This document shows positions 8,803 to 18,891 of a stretch of DNA of 64,000 bases, piece by piece (positions within the stretch are counted from its first letter, which is position 1; each line of letters begins with the position of its first letter). The position numbers and the translations under genes are program-made. Source of the DNA: Rhodococcus koreensis (GTDB taxonomy: Bacteria; Actinomycetota; Actinomycetes; Mycobacteriales; Mycobacteriaceae). Location: the NCBI RefSeq assembly GCF_900105905.1, contig NZ_FNSV01000005.1, positions 2,418,001 to 2,482,000 of the forward strand, written 5' to 3'. The notes below the pieces were generated by a model, which saw only the letters and a program-made list of their open reading frames with translations, was not told the DNA's origin and ran no database searches.

Positions 8803-10275
8803 ATGGTCGACGCCACACCGATCCGCCCCCGGTCCGCAGCAACGGTCACCGAGTGGGACTACGAGGCCGACGTCGTGATCGCGGGTTACGGCATCGCCGG
8901 TGTGTCCGCCGCCATCGAGGCGGCGCGGGCCGGCGCCGACGTCCTGGTCCTCGAGCGCACCAGCGGATGGGGTGGTGCCGCCGCACTCGCCGGCGGCTTC
9001 ATCTACCTCGGCGGCGGGACGCCGCTGCAGAAGGCGTGTGGATTCGACGACTCCGTCGAGAACATGAAGACGTTCATGATGGCGGCGCTCGGCCCGGGCG
9101 CCGACGAGGAGAAGATCACCGACTACTGCGAGGGCAGCGTCTCGCACTACAACTGGCTCGTCGACTGCGGGGTCCCGTTCAAGGAGAGCTTCTGGGGCGA
9201 ACCCGGCTGGGAGCCCCCGTTCGACGACGGGCTCATGTACTCCGGCGGCGAGAACGCGGCGCCGTTCAACGAGATCGCCACCCCCGCGCCGCGCGGGCAC
9301 GTTCCGCAGATGGACGGCAAGCGGACCGGCGAGAAGGGCGGCGGCTACATGCTCATGAAGCCGCTCGTCGAGACAGCCGAAAAGCTCGGGGTCCGAGCCG
9401 AATACGACATGCGCGTCCAGACGCTCGTCGCCGACGACACCGGACGCGTCGTCGGGATCGTCGCCAAACAGTACGGCAAGGAGGTGGCCGTGCGGGCGCG
9501 TCGCGGCGTCGTCCTCGCGACCGGCAGCTTCGCGTACAACGACAAGATGATCGAGGCCCACGCGCCGCGGCTCATCGGCCGCCCCGGCGCCGCCATCGAG
9601 GAGCACGACGGGCGCTCGATCCTCATGGCGCAGGCCCTCGGCGCCGACCTCGCCCACATGGACGCCACCGAGGTCGCGTTCCTCTGCGACCCCCAGTTGG
9701 TCGTCCGCGGCATCCTCGTCAACGGCCGGGGGCAGCGCTACGTCCCGGAGGACACGTACTCCGGTCGCATCGGCCAGATGACCCTGTTCCACCAGGACAA
9801 CCAGGCGTTTCTCATTATCGACGAGGCGTCCTACGAGGAGGGCGCGGCCGCCACCACGGCAACGCCGTTCCTGCGCGCCCAGCCGAAGTGGGCGGCGGAG
9901 ACCGTCGAGGAACTCGAATCCGACATGGGCCTGCCCGCAGGCGCACTCCAGTCGACCGTCGAGGTGTACAACAAGCACGCCGCCGAAGGGTCGGACCCGT
10001 TGCTGCACAAGAAGTCCGAGTGGGTGAAGCCGATCGGCTCCCCCGTCGCCGCCCTCGACCTGCGCGGGTTCACGCTCGGATTCACCCTCGGCGGCCTGCG
10101 GACGACCGTGAACTCCGAGGTCCTGCACGTCTCCGGCGAACCCATTCCCGGCCTCTTCGCGGCGGGACGGTGCACGTCCGGGGTGTGCGCAGGTGGCTAC
10201 GCCAGCGGCACATCCCTCGGCGACGGCAGCTTCTACGGCCGCCGCGCCGGCATCAGTGCGGCGAAGCAGGCCTGA
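8803..10275 (+). CDS. FAD-dependent 3-ketosteroid dehydrogenase, delta4-(5alpha) type
   Basis: 490 residues. Fumarate reductase/KstD-type flavoprotein: dinucleotide-binding GYGIAG at 28-33, glutamate in VLVLER, C-terminal FAD-binding GLFAAGRCTSGVCAGGYASG. The whole chain closely matches my memory of the delta4-(5alpha)-ketosteroid dehydrogenase of R. jostii RHA1 (crystal structure known), including TSGWGGAAALAGGFIYLGGG and FKESFWGEPGWEPPFDDG. That enzyme introduces a 4,5 double bond in 5alpha-3-ketosteroids during sterol or bile acid breakdown. The gene stands alone, convergent with a GAF-domain regulator. Start ATG 8803 follows GAGAGG. Confidence 0.8.
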   Translation: MVDATPIRPRSAATVTEWDYEADVVIAGYGIAGVSAAIEAARAGADVLVLERTSGWGGAAALAGGFIYLGGGTPLQKACGFDDSVENMKTFMMAALGPGADEEKITDYCEGSVSHYNWLVDCGVPFKESFWGEPGWEPPFDDGLMYSGGENAAPFNEIATPAPRGHVPQMDGKRTGEKGGGYMLMKPLVETAEKLGVRAEYDMRVQTLVADDTGRVVGIVAKQYGKEVAVRARRGVVLATGSFAYNDKMIEAHAPRLIGRPGAAIEEHDGRSILMAQALGADLAHMDATEVAFLCDPQLVVRGILVNGRGQRYVPEDTYSGRIGQMTLFHQDNQAFLIIDEASYEEGAAATTATPFLRAQPKWAAETVEELESDMGLPAGALQSTVEVYNKHAAEGSDPLLHKKSEWVKPIGSPVAALDLRGFTLGFTLGGLRTTVNSEVLHVSGEPIPGLFAAGRCTSGVCAGGYASGTSLGDGSFYGRRAGISAAKQA

Positions 10276-10297
10276 CCGGACCTACCCTGACCGGTGT

Positions 10298-11500
10298 CTA
10301 CCCGACGCGCCGGACCGTCACACCGGCCGCGAACCGGTACGGCTGGGTGCTCAGGACCGCGCCGAGGCTCTTGCGCAGACGCGAGACCTCGGCGCGGACC
10401 GCCACCACGTGGTCGCGGTCGCCGAACAACGCTTCGCTGAGCGAGGCGGCGTCGACGCCCGCCGTTCCCGCCGCCGACAACACCCGCAGGATCTGAGCGT
10501 GTCGCGGCGAGAGCGCCCGAGTCCAGTTGACGTCGCCCCGGACCGTCACGTGCGGCGCATCGCCGAGGTCGAGTTCCAGTTCGATGGCAGCCCCGTCGAC
10601 GCGCCGGCGCACCAGCCAGCCGTCGCCGAGCGGTTCCGGCACACACAGCCCGAGCCCCGGGACGAGCAGCGGCTTGTCGAGGCTCGGCGGCGCGACCCGC
10701 TCCGGCGCCGCGATGCCACTCGCCTCCGCGACCCACCCGTGCTTGTCGACGACCAGCGCCGGACCTCCCGCCGACGCGAGCAACGGTGCCGCCCGGCCGC
10801 GCAGCCTGTCCAGTTGGGCCGTGTGCTCACGCCACAATGTCGCCTCGGCCAGACGCACCGCGGTGCGGACCAGCGCGACGGTGGTCGGATGGACGGACAT
10901 CGCCGACCCGCTGATGTCGACCACGCCGAGGATCTCGCCGGTGCGCGGGTCGTGCACCGGCGACCCGGTGCAGGACCAGCCGTGATGCGTAGGCGCGTAG
11001 TGTTCGGCCGAGAAGAGTTGCACCGCAGCATCTTCGATCAGGGCGGTGCCGATCGCGTTGGTACCGACGGCCTGTTCGGCCCAGCGCGCACCCTCCGTGA
11101 ACCCGAGCGCGTCGGCCGCTTTCCGGACCCCGCGGGATCCCTCCCGCCACAACAGGACACCGTCGGCATCGGCGATGACGACGATGAAATTCGCGTCCTC
11201 CGCGACCTGCGTCAACGTGCTGCGCAACTCCGGAAGCACGGTGCGCAGCGCCGTGCGGGTGCGCCGCGCCTCGATCTCGGAGAAGTCGGCGGGCTCCACG
11301 TCGGCGCAATGGTCCGGGCTCACACCGCCCGCCTGCAGACGGGACCACGACCGCGCCACCACGCCCCGCGGAAGCGCCGGCGGCCGCTGCCCGGAGAGCA
11401 CGGCGTCGTGCACCCGGCTGAGCAGCCGCGCATGTCGCGGCAGATCCACACCGGTTGCCACTGCGGTCAGCCGGTCGGCGGTCGGACGTTCAGCGCTCAC
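10298..11500 (-). CDS. GAF-domain transcriptional regulator (AcoR-like sensor, C-terminal helix-turn-helix)
   Basis: About 400 residues from GTG 11500, or 411 from GTG 11533. The N-terminal half resembles the GAF sensor part of AcoR-type activators (VIADADGVLLWREG, WAEQAVGTNAIGTAL, HHGWSCTGSPVHDPRTGEILGVVDI). There is no AAA+ sigma54 domain. The C-terminal end (LSPRHAQILRVL, VAVRAEVSRLRKSLG) looks like a winged helix DNA-binding domain. Such actinobacterial regulators often sit beside steroid or alcohol catabolic genes. It is convergent with the ketosteroid dehydrogenase (22 bases apart) and is a candidate regulator of it. A perfect palindrome covers its start. Confidence 0.75.
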   Translation of the reverse strand: MSAERPTADRLTAVATGVDLPRHARLLSRVHDAVLSGQRPPALPRGVVARSWSRLQAGGVSPDHCADVEPADFSEIEARRTRTALRTVLPELRSTLTQVAEDANFIVVIADADGVLLWREGSRGVRKAADALGFTEGARWAEQAVGTNAIGTALIEDAAVQLFSAEHYAPTHHGWSCTGSPVHDPRTGEILGVVDISGSAMSVHPTTVALVRTAVRLAEATLWREHTAQLDRLRGRAAPLLASAGGPALVVDKHGWVAEASGIAAPERVAPPSLDKPLLVPGLGLCVPEPLGDGWLVRRRVDGAAIELELDLGDAPHVTVRGDVNWTRALSPRHAQILRVLSAAGTAGVDAASLSEALFGDRDHVVAVRAEVSRLRKSLGAVLSTQPYRFAAGVTVRRVG

Positions 11501-11530
11501 AACGCCGAGGCTACCCCCGGCGTTGTGAGC
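11495..11530. promoter_or_regulatory. perfect 13-base inverted repeat over start of GAF regulator
   Basis: GCTCACAACGCCG at 11495-11507 and its exact complement at 11518-11530, separated by ten bases. It covers the GTG start codon at 11500. If translation starts there this is a likely autoregulatory operator; if it starts at 11533 the repeat is coding. Confidence 0.55.
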
Positions 11531-11790
11531 CACACCACTACCTGCCGCCGGACCGGCGCGGTCGCACCACCCGCCCGGCGGCACCCGATTAGCAGGTCAG
11601 CGGCCCATCCGGTAGAGTTCCATAAGTTGTCTCGGCGAGGGTGAACCAGAAGTTCCAATTGGCTGGCTCACCGTGATCGACGCGGCTACGGCTCTGCTCG
11701 AGCGTTTCGCTCCTGGCCGTCGCGCGTTCGTCCCTCGCCGACTCGAACCGCCCGCCAGTTACCACCGTGAGTTGTAGGAGCCGTTTCACC

Positions 11791-12417
11791 ATGTCTGACG
11801 AAAATCGCCTCGTAGCCGCCGTGCGCACCGAGTTCGGCAAGGGCGCCGCCCGCCGCGCACGCCGCGACGGCCAGGTCCCCGCAGTCCTGTACGGCCACGG
11901 CGAGGATCCCCGCCACCTGAACGTGCCCTCCCGCGACTTCGCCGCGATCCTGCGCGCGCACGGCACCAACGCCATCCTGACCCTCGACATCGAGGGCAAG
12001 GAGCAGGTCGCGCTCACCAAGTCGGTCGTGGTTCACCCGATCCGCAACTACATCGAGCACGCCGACCTCCTCGTCATCAAGAAGGGCGAGAAGGTCACCG
12101 TCGACGTCCCCGTCGTCGTCACCGGTGAGGCCGCTTCCGGCACCCTGGTCGCGCAGGACGCCGCCACGATCTCCCTCGAAGCGGACGCGCTGCACATCCC
12201 CGAGCAGATCGAGGTTTCGGTCGAGGGCCTCGAGGTCGGCACCCAGATCCTCGCCAACCAGCTCGAGCTGCCCAAGGGTTCGACCCTGCAGGCCGACGAG
12301 GAACTGCTCATCGTGAACGTCGTCGCAGCCCCGACCGCTGCCGACCTCGAAGAGGAGACCGGCGAAGCCGCAGCCGAGACCGCCGCGGCTCCGGCCGAAG
12401 AGGGCGCCGAGAGCTGA
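11791..12417 (+). CDS. rplY: 50S ribosomal protein L25/general stress protein Ctc
   Basis: 208 residues. Binds 5S rRNA in the large ribosomal subunit. The N-terminal L25 domain ([23 protein letters not shown]) is followed by the longer TL5/Ctc beta domain and an acidic, Ala-Glu-rich tail (from about residue 185). Start ATG 11791 has TAGGAG upstream. Next to pth, as in M. tuberculosis. Confidence 0.95.
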   Translation: MSDENRLVAAVRTEFGKGAARRARRDGQVPAVLYGHGEDPRHLNVPSRDFAAILRAHGTNAILTLDIEGKEQVALTKSVVVHPIRNYIEHADLLVIKKGEKVTVDVPVVVTGEAASGTLVAQDAATISLEADALHIPEQIEVSVEGLEVGTQILANQLELPKGSTLQADEELLIVNVVAAPTAADLEEETGEAAAETAAAPAEEGAES

Positions 12418-12444
12418 TCCTCTCGCAACCGCACTGATGTCGGC

Positions 12445-12480
12445 GGCGCGTCGTCCCGGATTGTCCCGGGGTGACGCGCC
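12445..12480 (+). terminator. hairpin after rplY
   Basis: GGCGCGTC at 12445-12452 pairs with GACGCGCC at 12473-12480, with an inner CCCGG/CCGGG stem. No clear U-run follows. It lies between rplY and pth and could end or attenuate the rplY transcript. Confidence 0.6.
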
Positions 12481-12525
12481 GCTGTCGTCTGACACGACCC
12501 CCTGACGCACGGAAGGACCCTGTCG

Positions 12526-13098
12526 GTGAGTGAAGACACCGCCCTGGTGGTGGGTCTGGGCAATCCCGGACCGCAGTACGAGAAGACCCGGCACAACGTC
12601 GGCTTCATGGTGGCCGGCGTGCTGTCCGCGCGCATGGGTGGCAAGTTCAGCGCGCACAAGAAGAGCGGCGCCGAAATCGTCCAGGGACGGCTCGAAGGCC
12701 GTCCGACGATCCTCGCCAAGCCGCGGTCGTTCATGAACCTGTCCGGTTCCGCCGTCGCCGGGCTGGCCCGGTTCTTCTCCGTCGACCCGGGCAACATCGT
12801 CGTCATCCACGACGAACTCGACCTCGACTTCGGGACCATCCGCCTCAAGCAGGGCGGCGGCGAGGGCGGGCACAACGGACTGCGGTCCATCTCGCAGTCG
12901 CTCGGCACCAAGGACTATCTGCGCACCCGCGTCGGGATCGGCCGTCCCCCCGGACGGATGGATCCGGCGTCGTACGTGCTGAAGCCGTTCTCGTCGGTGG
13001 AACGCAAGGAACTCGACCTCGTCTGCGAGGAATCCGCCGACGCCGTCGAACTGGTCCTGCGCATGGGGCTCGAGGCCGCGCAGAACCGCCTGCATTAG
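12526..13098 (+). CDS. pth: peptidyl-tRNA hydrolase
   Basis: 190 residues. Releases tRNA from stalled peptidyl-tRNA. Family motifs: [18 protein letters not shown] with catalytic His23, [19 protein letters not shown] and [16 protein letters not shown] start at 12526 follows GGAAGGACC. The stop codon TAG forms the first bases of a large palindrome that separates pth from the convergent acyl-CoA/AMP ligase. Confidence 0.95.
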   Translation: MSEDTALVVGLGNPGPQYEKTRHNVGFMVAGVLSARMGGKFSAHKKSGAEIVQGRLEGRPTILAKPRSFMNLSGSAVAGLARFFSVDPGNIVVIHDELDLDFGTIRLKQGGGEGGHNGLRSISQSLGTKDYLRTRVGIGRPPGRMDPASYVLKPFSSVERKELDLVCEESADAVELVLRMGLEAAQNRLH

Positions 13099-13167
13099 GC
13101 GCTTCGCGCCCGTGAGTGGTTAACGAGTCTCTGGACTCTCCAACCGCGCACGGGCGCGGAGCGCCTA
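13096..13167. repeat. palindromic repeat copy A / bidirectional terminator between pth and pks16-type gene
   Basis: A 72-base imperfect palindrome that begins with the pth stop TAG and ends with CTA, the complement of the ligase stop. The outer arms GGCGCTTCGCGCCCGTG and CACGGGCGCGGAGCGCC differ at one base. The inner kernel is AGTGGTTAACGAGTC...GACTC. It is related to copies at 48925, 59886 and 62854. Confidence 0.7.
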
Positions 13168-14796
13168 CCCCACCAGGTACGCGGACGTGGCGCGGCGGAG
13201 TTTGCCCGACGACGTCTTGGGGATGCTGCCGGGACCGAGGACGGCGACGGTGCGGGGTCGCACACCGACCTCGGAGAACACGGCGTGCACGACCTCGTGC
13301 TCGATGCGCTTGACCGTCTCGGGGTCCTGGTAGTCGTTGGTCTCGACCGCGACGGCGAAGCTTTCCCGCTTCTGCCCGGCGTCGAGGCGGACGGCCACCG
13401 CATTGCCGGGACGCACTCCGGCGACGGTGCCCGCGGCCCGTTCGATGTCGGTCGGGTAGATGTTGCGGCCGCCCATGATGATGACGTCCTTGACGCGACC
13501 GCACACGACGACGAGGCCCTCTTCGGTGAAGTAGCCGACGTCGCCGGTGTTCAGCCAGCCGTCCGCGTCCTGCGCGGGCTTGTGCCCGTCGAGGGTGATG
13601 TACCCGGGGGTGACCGCCTTTCCGCGGACCTCGATGATGCCGACACCGCGGGTCGGGAGCAGTTCCCCCTCGCTGTCGACGACGCGTCCCTCGAGGTTCG
13701 GCACCATCTTCCCGAGGGTGGCGAGGGCGCGCGCGTTCGGCTTGTTCGACGGGACGGCACGCTGCATCGCCTCGAGCAGATCCGGGTCGACGCGGTCGAG
13801 GACCTGTCCCTGGTCCGGATCGGGGATGGAAACGGCGAGCGTGGTCTCCGCCATTCCGTAGACGGGGGCGAGTGCGGACGGGTTCAGCCCGAACCGGGCG
13901 CCGGCCTCGGCGAGCGCGTTCATGGTGTCGGGGTCCACGGGTTCGGCACCGTTCCACATGTACCGGACGGTGCTGAGATCGACGGCGCCGTCTTCCGCCT
14001 GCTTGAGGCGGCGGGCGAGCAGCGAGTACGCGAAGTTGGGGGCCGCCGTCACGGTGCCCTTGTACTTGCCCATCAGTTCCGCCCACAGCAGCGGCGTGCG
14101 GAGGAAGTCCAACGGGGTGATGCTCACAACTTCCGCGCCGACCTGCATCGGCACGCTGAGGAACCCGACCATCCCCATGTCGTGGAACAACGGCAGCCAG
14201 CTGATCATCACGTCGTCCTCGATGGAGAACTTGATGCGGTCGATCATGGCGTAGGCGTTGGTGTAGAAATTCTCGTGCGTGATCTGCACGGCTTTGGGCG
14301 AACCGGTGGAACCGGATGTGAGTTGCTGCAGCGCGATGTCGCTCTCGAACGTCTCGACCGGGTCGATCTCGGTGCCCTCGTTCAGCTCGGCCACCGTCAC
14401 GACGGTGATGCCGCGCTCCTCGAGCAGCGGCTTGGCGGCGTCGAACGGCGCGCCGAGGATGACGGCCTTCGCCTGAATCATGGTGATGACGGTTTCGGTG
14501 TCCTTGGCCCACACGGCCAGGTCGGTCCGCGGGGTCGGCTGATGCAGCATGGTGACGGACGCGCCGCGCATCCAGGTGCCCTGGCAGGAGGGTGCGATGT
14601 CGACAGGCTGACCGGCGAGGATGCCGATGGCGTCGCCGTGGCCGATGCCTGTCTCGGCCAGCGCGCCCGCCATGCGGCGCGCCGCCTTGTGGATCTCGCC
14701 CCACGGCTGTCGCAGTGGCGCGTCGGGCTCACCCGTGTTGAGACCACGGGTGCTGCTCGCCGCGGTCGCGTACATCTCGTCGGTGAACTTGCTCAC
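13165..14796 (-). CDS. Pks16-type fatty acyl-AMP/CoA ligase
   Basis: 543 residues, adenylate-forming superfamily. Core motifs: [20 protein letters not shown] (P-loop), [42 protein letters not shown] and the catalytic lysine Lys532 in KTSSGKLRR. It closely follows M. tuberculosis Rv1013 (called pks16, though not a polyketide synthase), which also lies beside pth and rplY. It likely activates a fatty acid for lipid assembly; substrate unknown. GTG start 14796 has AGGAGGAA upstream. Confidence 0.88.
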   Translation of the reverse strand: MSKFTDEMYATAASSTRGLNTGEPDAPLRQPWGEIHKAARRMAGALAETGIGHGDAIGILAGQPVDIAPSCQGTWMRGASVTMLHQPTPRTDLAVWAKDTETVITMIQAKAVILGAPFDAAKPLLEERGITVVTVAELNEGTEIDPVETFESDIALQQLTSGSTGSPKAVQITHENFYTNAYAMIDRIKFSIEDDVMISWLPLFHDMGMVGFLSVPMQVGAEVVSITPLDFLRTPLLWAELMGKYKGTVTAAPNFAYSLLARRLKQAEDGAVDLSTVRYMWNGAEPVDPDTMNALAEAGARFGLNPSALAPVYGMAETTLAVSIPDPDQGQVLDRVDPDLLEAMQRAVPSNKPNARALATLGKMVPNLEGRVVDSEGELLPTRGVGIIEVRGKAVTPGYITLDGHKPAQDADGWLNTGDVGYFTEEGLVVVCGRVKDVIIMGGRNIYPTDIERAAGTVAGVRPGNAVAVRLDAGQKRESFAVAVETNDYQDPETVKRIEHEVVHAVFSEVGVRPRTVAVLGPGSIPKTSSGKLRRATSAYLVG

Positions 14797-15008
14797 TGTC
14801 TTCCTCCTGCACATACGGGTGTCCGAACGCAGAAACGGTGAACTCCGGAGCGCCCCGACGACTCACCCATATAAATCCCCCACCGGCCTCCGATCGTTAC
14901 TTCTCCCTGGATGTGACTGTGCTGCGAGTGGGTCTTCGGCACCCGAGTAACCTGGTATGCGGCCACACGGCCTTCCTGCACGCATTCCGTCCCCCGAGAG
15001 GTTCTTCG

Positions 15009-16712
15009 TTGACTACCCCGTCCGACTCGGCCGACACCATTCCAGCCGAGGCGACGCCTGCCGCCGCGTCCGGCTCATCGGAGGGGAAATCCGAGAAGGG
15101 TGTCCGGGCCGAGGCGTCGCGTCGCCGCACGTTCGCCGTGATCTCGCATCCCGACGCCGGTAAGTCGACGCTGACGGAGGCGCTCGCGCTGCACGCGAAG
15201 GTCATCTCCGAGGCGGGCGCCGTCCACGGCAAAGCGGGCCGCAAGTCGACGGTGTCCGACTGGATGGAGATGGAGAAGGCCCGCGGCATCTCGGTCAGCT
15301 CCACCGCCCTGCAGTTCAACTACCGCTCCACCGAGGCGTCGGCGGACGAACCCGTCGACAACGTGATCAACCTGGTGGACACCCCCGGCCACTCCGACTT
15401 CTCCGAGGACACGTACCGCGTCCTGACCGCGGTCGATGCCGCCGTCATGCTGATCGACGCCGCGAAGGGTCTCGAACCGCAGACGCTGAAGCTGTTCCAG
15501 GTGTGCCGTCACCGCGGAATCCCGGTGATCACCGTCATCAACAAGTGGGACCGGCCCGGTCAGACGCCGCTGGAGCTTCTCGACGAGATCCAGGAACGCA
15601 TCGGGCTCACCCCCACTCCCCTGTATTGGCCCGTCGGGATCGCCGGCGATTTCCGGGGCCTGCTCCGGCGCGGCGAGGACGGGGCCCCGCGGGAGTACAT
15701 CCGGTTCACGCGCACCGCCGGCGGCGCGAAGATCGCCCCCGAAGAGGTCATGGACGCCGATGCCGCCCTCGCGAAGGAGGGCTCCGAGTGGGAGACCGCC
15801 GCGGAGGAGAGCGAGTTGCTGTCGGCCACCGGTCAGGACCACGACCAGGAGCTGTTCCTCGGCGGTCAGACGTCGCCGGTGATCTTCGCGTCGGCGATGC
15901 TCAACTTCGGTGTCCGCCAGATCCTCGACACGCTCGTGGAGCTGGCGCCGCCGCCGCGCGCCCGGGAGGACGTCGACGGCACCCCCCGCGACGTCGCCGA
16001 CCCGTTCAGCGCGGTCGTCTTCAAGGTCCAGGCCGGCATGGACACCGCGCACCGCGACCGGCTGGCGTTCATGCGCATCGTGTCGGGGGTGTTCGAGCGC
16101 GGCATGGTGGTCACCCACGCCCAGACCGGTAAGCCGTTCACGACGAAGTACGCCCAGACCGTCTTCGGCCGTGAGCGTTCGACCGTCGAATCGGCGTACC
16201 CCGGCGACGTGGTGGGACTCGTCAACGCCACCGCACTCGCCCCCGGTCACACCCTGTTCTTCGAGAAGAAGGTGGAGTTCCCGCCGATCCCGTCGTTCGC
16301 GCCGGAGCACTTCTCCATCCTGCGGGCCGAGAGTGCGGGCAAGTACAAGCAGTTCCGGCGAGCCGTGGATCAGCTCGATTCCGAAGGTGTCGTGCAGATC
16401 CTCCGCAACGACCTCCGCGGCGACGCCTCGCCCGTCATGGCCGCCGTCGGCCCCATGCAGTTCGAGGTGGTCGCGGCGCGGATGAAGGCCGAGTTCAACG
16501 TCGAGGCCCGGATGGAACCGCTGGGCTACGCGTTGGCGCGGCGCACCGACGCCGAGTCGGCCGACGAGCTGAACCGTCAGCGCGGTGTCGAGGTGTTCAC
16601 CCGCTCGGACGGGGTGATGCTGGCCCTCGTCAGCGACAAGTGGCGGTTGCAGTACATCCAGAAGGAGCTGCCCGACCTCACGCTCGAGCCCCTCGTGGCC
16701 GCCGCCGACTAG
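15009..16712 (+). CDS. prfC: peptide chain release factor 3
   Basis: 567 residues. GTPase that recycles RF1/RF2 after termination. The GTP-binding motifs are SHPDAGKST (G1), RGISVSS (G2), DTPGHSDF (G3) and NKWDRPG (G4), with the elongation factor domain II and the RF3 C-terminal domain following. The TTG start at 15009 is preceded by GAGAGG; the frame stays open to 14838 without homology. An unusual N-terminal extension of about 35 residues, rich in Ala, Ser, Glu and Thr, precedes the G-domain. Confidence 0.93.
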   Translation: MTTPSDSADTIPAEATPAAASGSSEGKSEKGVRAEASRRRTFAVISHPDAGKSTLTEALALHAKVISEAGAVHGKAGRKSTVSDWMEMEKARGISVSSTALQFNYRSTEASADEPVDNVINLVDTPGHSDFSEDTYRVLTAVDAAVMLIDAAKGLEPQTLKLFQVCRHRGIPVITVINKWDRPGQTPLELLDEIQERIGLTPTPLYWPVGIAGDFRGLLRRGEDGAPREYIRFTRTAGGAKIAPEEVMDADAALAKEGSEWETAAEESELLSATGQDHDQELFLGGQTSPVIFASAMLNFGVRQILDTLVELAPPPRAREDVDGTPRDVADPFSAVVFKVQAGMDTAHRDRLAFMRIVSGVFERGMVVTHAQTGKPFTTKYAQTVFGRERSTVESAYPGDVVGLVNATALAPGHTLFFEKKVEFPPIPSFAPEHFSILRAESAGKYKQFRRAVDQLDSEGVVQILRNDLRGDASPVMAAVGPMQFEVVAARMKAEFNVEARMEPLGYALARRTDAESADELNRQRGVEVFTRSDGVMLALVSDKWRLQYIQKELPDLTLEPLVAAAD

Positions 16713-16721
16713 TGCAGACGC

Positions 16722-16765
16722 TCTTCGGTCATCGGCGGGTCCTCCGACCCACCGATGACCGAAGA
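16722..16765. terminator. bidirectional terminator between prfC and kdgD
   Basis: 20-base arms (16722-16741 and 16746-16765) with one mismatch and a four-base loop, lying between the stop codons of convergent prfC and the dehydratase gene. Confidence 0.8.
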
Positions 16766-16767
16766 CG

Positions 16768-17673
16768 CTACTGCGCCAGCACCTTCCGGCCCGCTGCCAG
16801 AATCTGCTCCAATGCGTACCGGTGCTCGGCACTGGCGTCGACGAGCGGCGCCCGCACCGAACCGGCGTCGAGGCCGGTGAACGTCACGCCCGCCTTCACG
16901 AGTGCGACCGCGTATCCGGGAGTGGTGTCACGGAGCCGGACCAGCGGATGGAAGAACTCGCGGTTGAGCGAGTCGACCAGTTCGGTGTCGTCCTCCTCGA
17001 GTGCCCGGTAGTAGGCGAGCGACACGTCCGGGGCGAAGGCGAACGTCGCCGACGAGTAGAGGGTGACGCCGATGCTCCGGTAGGCCTGCTGCGAGACCTC
17101 GGCCGTCGGGAGGCCGTTGAAGAATTGAAACTCTTTGTTGCCGAGAGAATCCCGCAGCGTGCGCACGATTCGCGACGTCAGGTCGAGGTCGCCGACGCCG
17201 TCCTTGAACCCGACGACCTTCGGCAATCGCGCGACCTCGAGAGCGCTCTGCTCGGTGAACTGGCCGTTCGCGCGGTGGTACACGATGACCGGGAGGTCGC
17301 TCGACTCCGACACCTGCCTCACGTACTCCACGAGGCCGTCGGCCGGCGCTCCGACGAGGTAGGGCGGCAGGAGCAGGATGCCGTCGGCGCCCGCGTCCGC
17401 GGCGGCGGCCACGAACTCTTTCGCGACGGGCAGCGGCCCTCCGGCGCCGGCGAAGACGGGGACCCGGCCGCCGGTGACCGCGACCACCGTTTCCACGACG
17501 GTCCGGAACTCGGCCGCGGACAGTGCGTGGAATTCGCCGGTGCCGCACGCGGCGAACACTCCGCCCGGTCCGGCCGCGACACCGGATTCGATGTGCTGTG
17601 CCAGTGCGGGCAGATCGACGTCGCCGTTGTCGTCGAACGGGGTGACAGGAAAGAAGAGAACTCCGTCGACCAT
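16768..17673 (-). CDS. kdgD: 5-dehydro-4-deoxyglucarate dehydratase (KDG dehydratase)
   Basis: 301 residues, DHDPS/NAL class I aldolase family. The Schiff-base lysine is Lys157 in VVGFKDGVGD and the partner tyrosine Tyr132 in VIVYHRANG. GTGEFHALS in place of the usual GTTGE is typical of KDG dehydratases. It dehydrates and decarboxylates 5-keto-4-deoxyglucarate to alpha-ketoglutarate semialdehyde, the late step of oxidative uronate and aldarate breakdown. AAGGAG precedes the ATG at 17673. It follows the ATPase gene in the same direction, 54 bases away, so both probably start from the divergent promoter at 18.8-19.0 kb. The semialdehyde dehydrogenase needed next is not in the window. Confidence 0.88.
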   Translation of the reverse strand: MVDGVLFFPVTPFDDNGDVDLPALAQHIESGVAAGPGGVFAACGTGEFHALSAAEFRTVVETVVAVTGGRVPVFAGAGGPLPVAKEFVAAAADAGADGILLLPPYLVGAPADGLVEYVRQVSESSDLPVIVYHRANGQFTEQSALEVARLPKVVGFKDGVGDLDLTSRIVRTLRDSLGNKEFQFFNGLPTAEVSQQAYRSIGVTLYSSATFAFAPDVSLAYYRALEEDDTELVDSLNREFFHPLVRLRDTTPGYAVALVKAGVTFTGLDAGSVRAPLVDASAEHRYALEQILAAGRKVLAQ

Positions 17674-17727
17674 GGTCTTACTCCTTGATCGATGTGGTCG
17701 GGTGTCCGTCGGAGAACCGGGTCGCCG

Positions 17728-18807
17728 CTAGTCGACGAGCCGTTCACCGCTGACGGTGGAGAACAGATGTGTGCGCTCGGCCGCGTACGACAGCGTGATC
17801 ACCTCTCCGCGCTTGGGCGGAATGCGACCGTCGGCGCGAACGACGATGGGCTGCCTGCGACCGTGAATGTCCGCCTGGCCGTATACATATGCGTCGGCGC
17901 CGAGTTCCTCGACGACGTCGATGGTGACGTCGAGCCCGCTGCCCGTGGTGATCGCGAGATCCTCGGGACGCACACCGAGCGTGACCGAGTGCTCCCCGAT
18001 CCCGGCAATCGCGGCACGCGGAACGGGGACCACGGAGCCGCCGAAGCTGACACCTCCGTCGACGAGGGGAAGTTCGAGCAGGTTCATCGCGGGCGAGCCG
18101 ATGAACCCGGCGACGAACACGTTGTTCGGGTGCTCGTACATGCGGCGGGGAGTGTCGCACTGCTGGAGAACTCCGTCTTTCAGGACGGCGACGCGGTCAC
18201 CCATCGTCATGGCCTCGACCTGATCGTGCGTCACGTAGACGGTGGTGGTGGCGAGCCGGCGCTGCAGCGCCGAGATCTGTGCGCGGGTCTGCACGCGGAG
18301 CTTGGCGTCGAGGTTGGACAGCGGCTCGTCCATCAGGAACACCTGCGGTTTGCGAACGATGGCGCGCCCCATGGCCACTCGCTGCCGCTGGCCACCGGAG
18401 AGGGCCTTGGGCTTGCGGTCGAGGAATTTGGTGAGGTCGAGGATCCTGGCGGCGTCCTGAACGCGCCGCTTGATCTCCGCCTTGTCCTCGCCGGCGATCC
18501 GGAGACCGAAGCCCATGTTCTCCCCCACCGTCATGTGGGGGTAGAGGGCGTAGTTCTGGAAGACCATGGCGATGTCACGGTCCTTCGGCTGGAACTCGGT
18601 GACGTCGTTGCCGCCGATCGCGATCGTGCCCTTGTCCACGTCTTCGAGTCCGGCGAGCATGCGCAGGGACGTCGACTTCCCGCAGCCGGACGGTCCGACG
18701 AGGACGAGGAATTCGCCGTCGTCGATGTGGAGGTCCAGGTGGTCGACCGCGGCCTTGTCGCCGCCGGGGAACAACTTGGTGACGCCGTGGAATGCGACTG
18801 TTGCCAT
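17728..18807 (-). CDS. ABC sugar importer ATPase (UgpC/MsiK type)
   Basis: 359 residues. Walker A GPSGCGKS (about 38-45), Q-loop VFQNYALYPHM, signature LSGGQRQR, Walker B VFLMDEPLSNLD, H-loop VYVTHD, and a C-terminal OB-like regulatory domain (ITLGVRPEDLAI). The importer genes at 22450-25645 lack an ATPase, and this is the likely partner. ATG 18807 is preceded by GAAGGGA at some distance. First gene of the minus-strand operon with kdgD. Confidence 0.9.
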   Translation of the reverse strand: MATVAFHGVTKLFPGGDKAAVDHLDLHIDDGEFLVLVGPSGCGKSTSLRMLAGLEDVDKGTIAIGGNDVTEFQPKDRDIAMVFQNYALYPHMTVGENMGFGLRIAGEDKAEIKRRVQDAARILDLTKFLDRKPKALSGGQRQRVAMGRAIVRKPQVFLMDEPLSNLDAKLRVQTRAQISALQRRLATTTVYVTHDQVEAMTMGDRVAVLKDGVLQQCDTPRRMYEHPNNVFVAGFIGSPAMNLLELPLVDGGVSFGGSVVPVPRAAIAGIGEHSVTLGVRPEDLAITTGSGLDVTIDVVEELGADAYVYGQADIHGRRQPIVVRADGRIPPKRGEVITLSYAAERTHLFSTVSGERLVD

Positions 18808-18891
18808 GATGGTGGGAGGTCCCTTCACCGGCAGGAACGTGCCGGACGATCCGAGTGGGAGTGTGAAGTAGACGCCGATCCCCATATGTTG

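Noticed and set aside
13165..14796. Polyketide synthase
   Set aside because: The M. tuberculosis relative is named pks16, but the protein is an adenylate-forming ligase with no ketosynthase or acyltransferase domain.
13285..14841. 518-codon plus-strand frame
   Set aside because: Antisense to the Pks16-type ligase.
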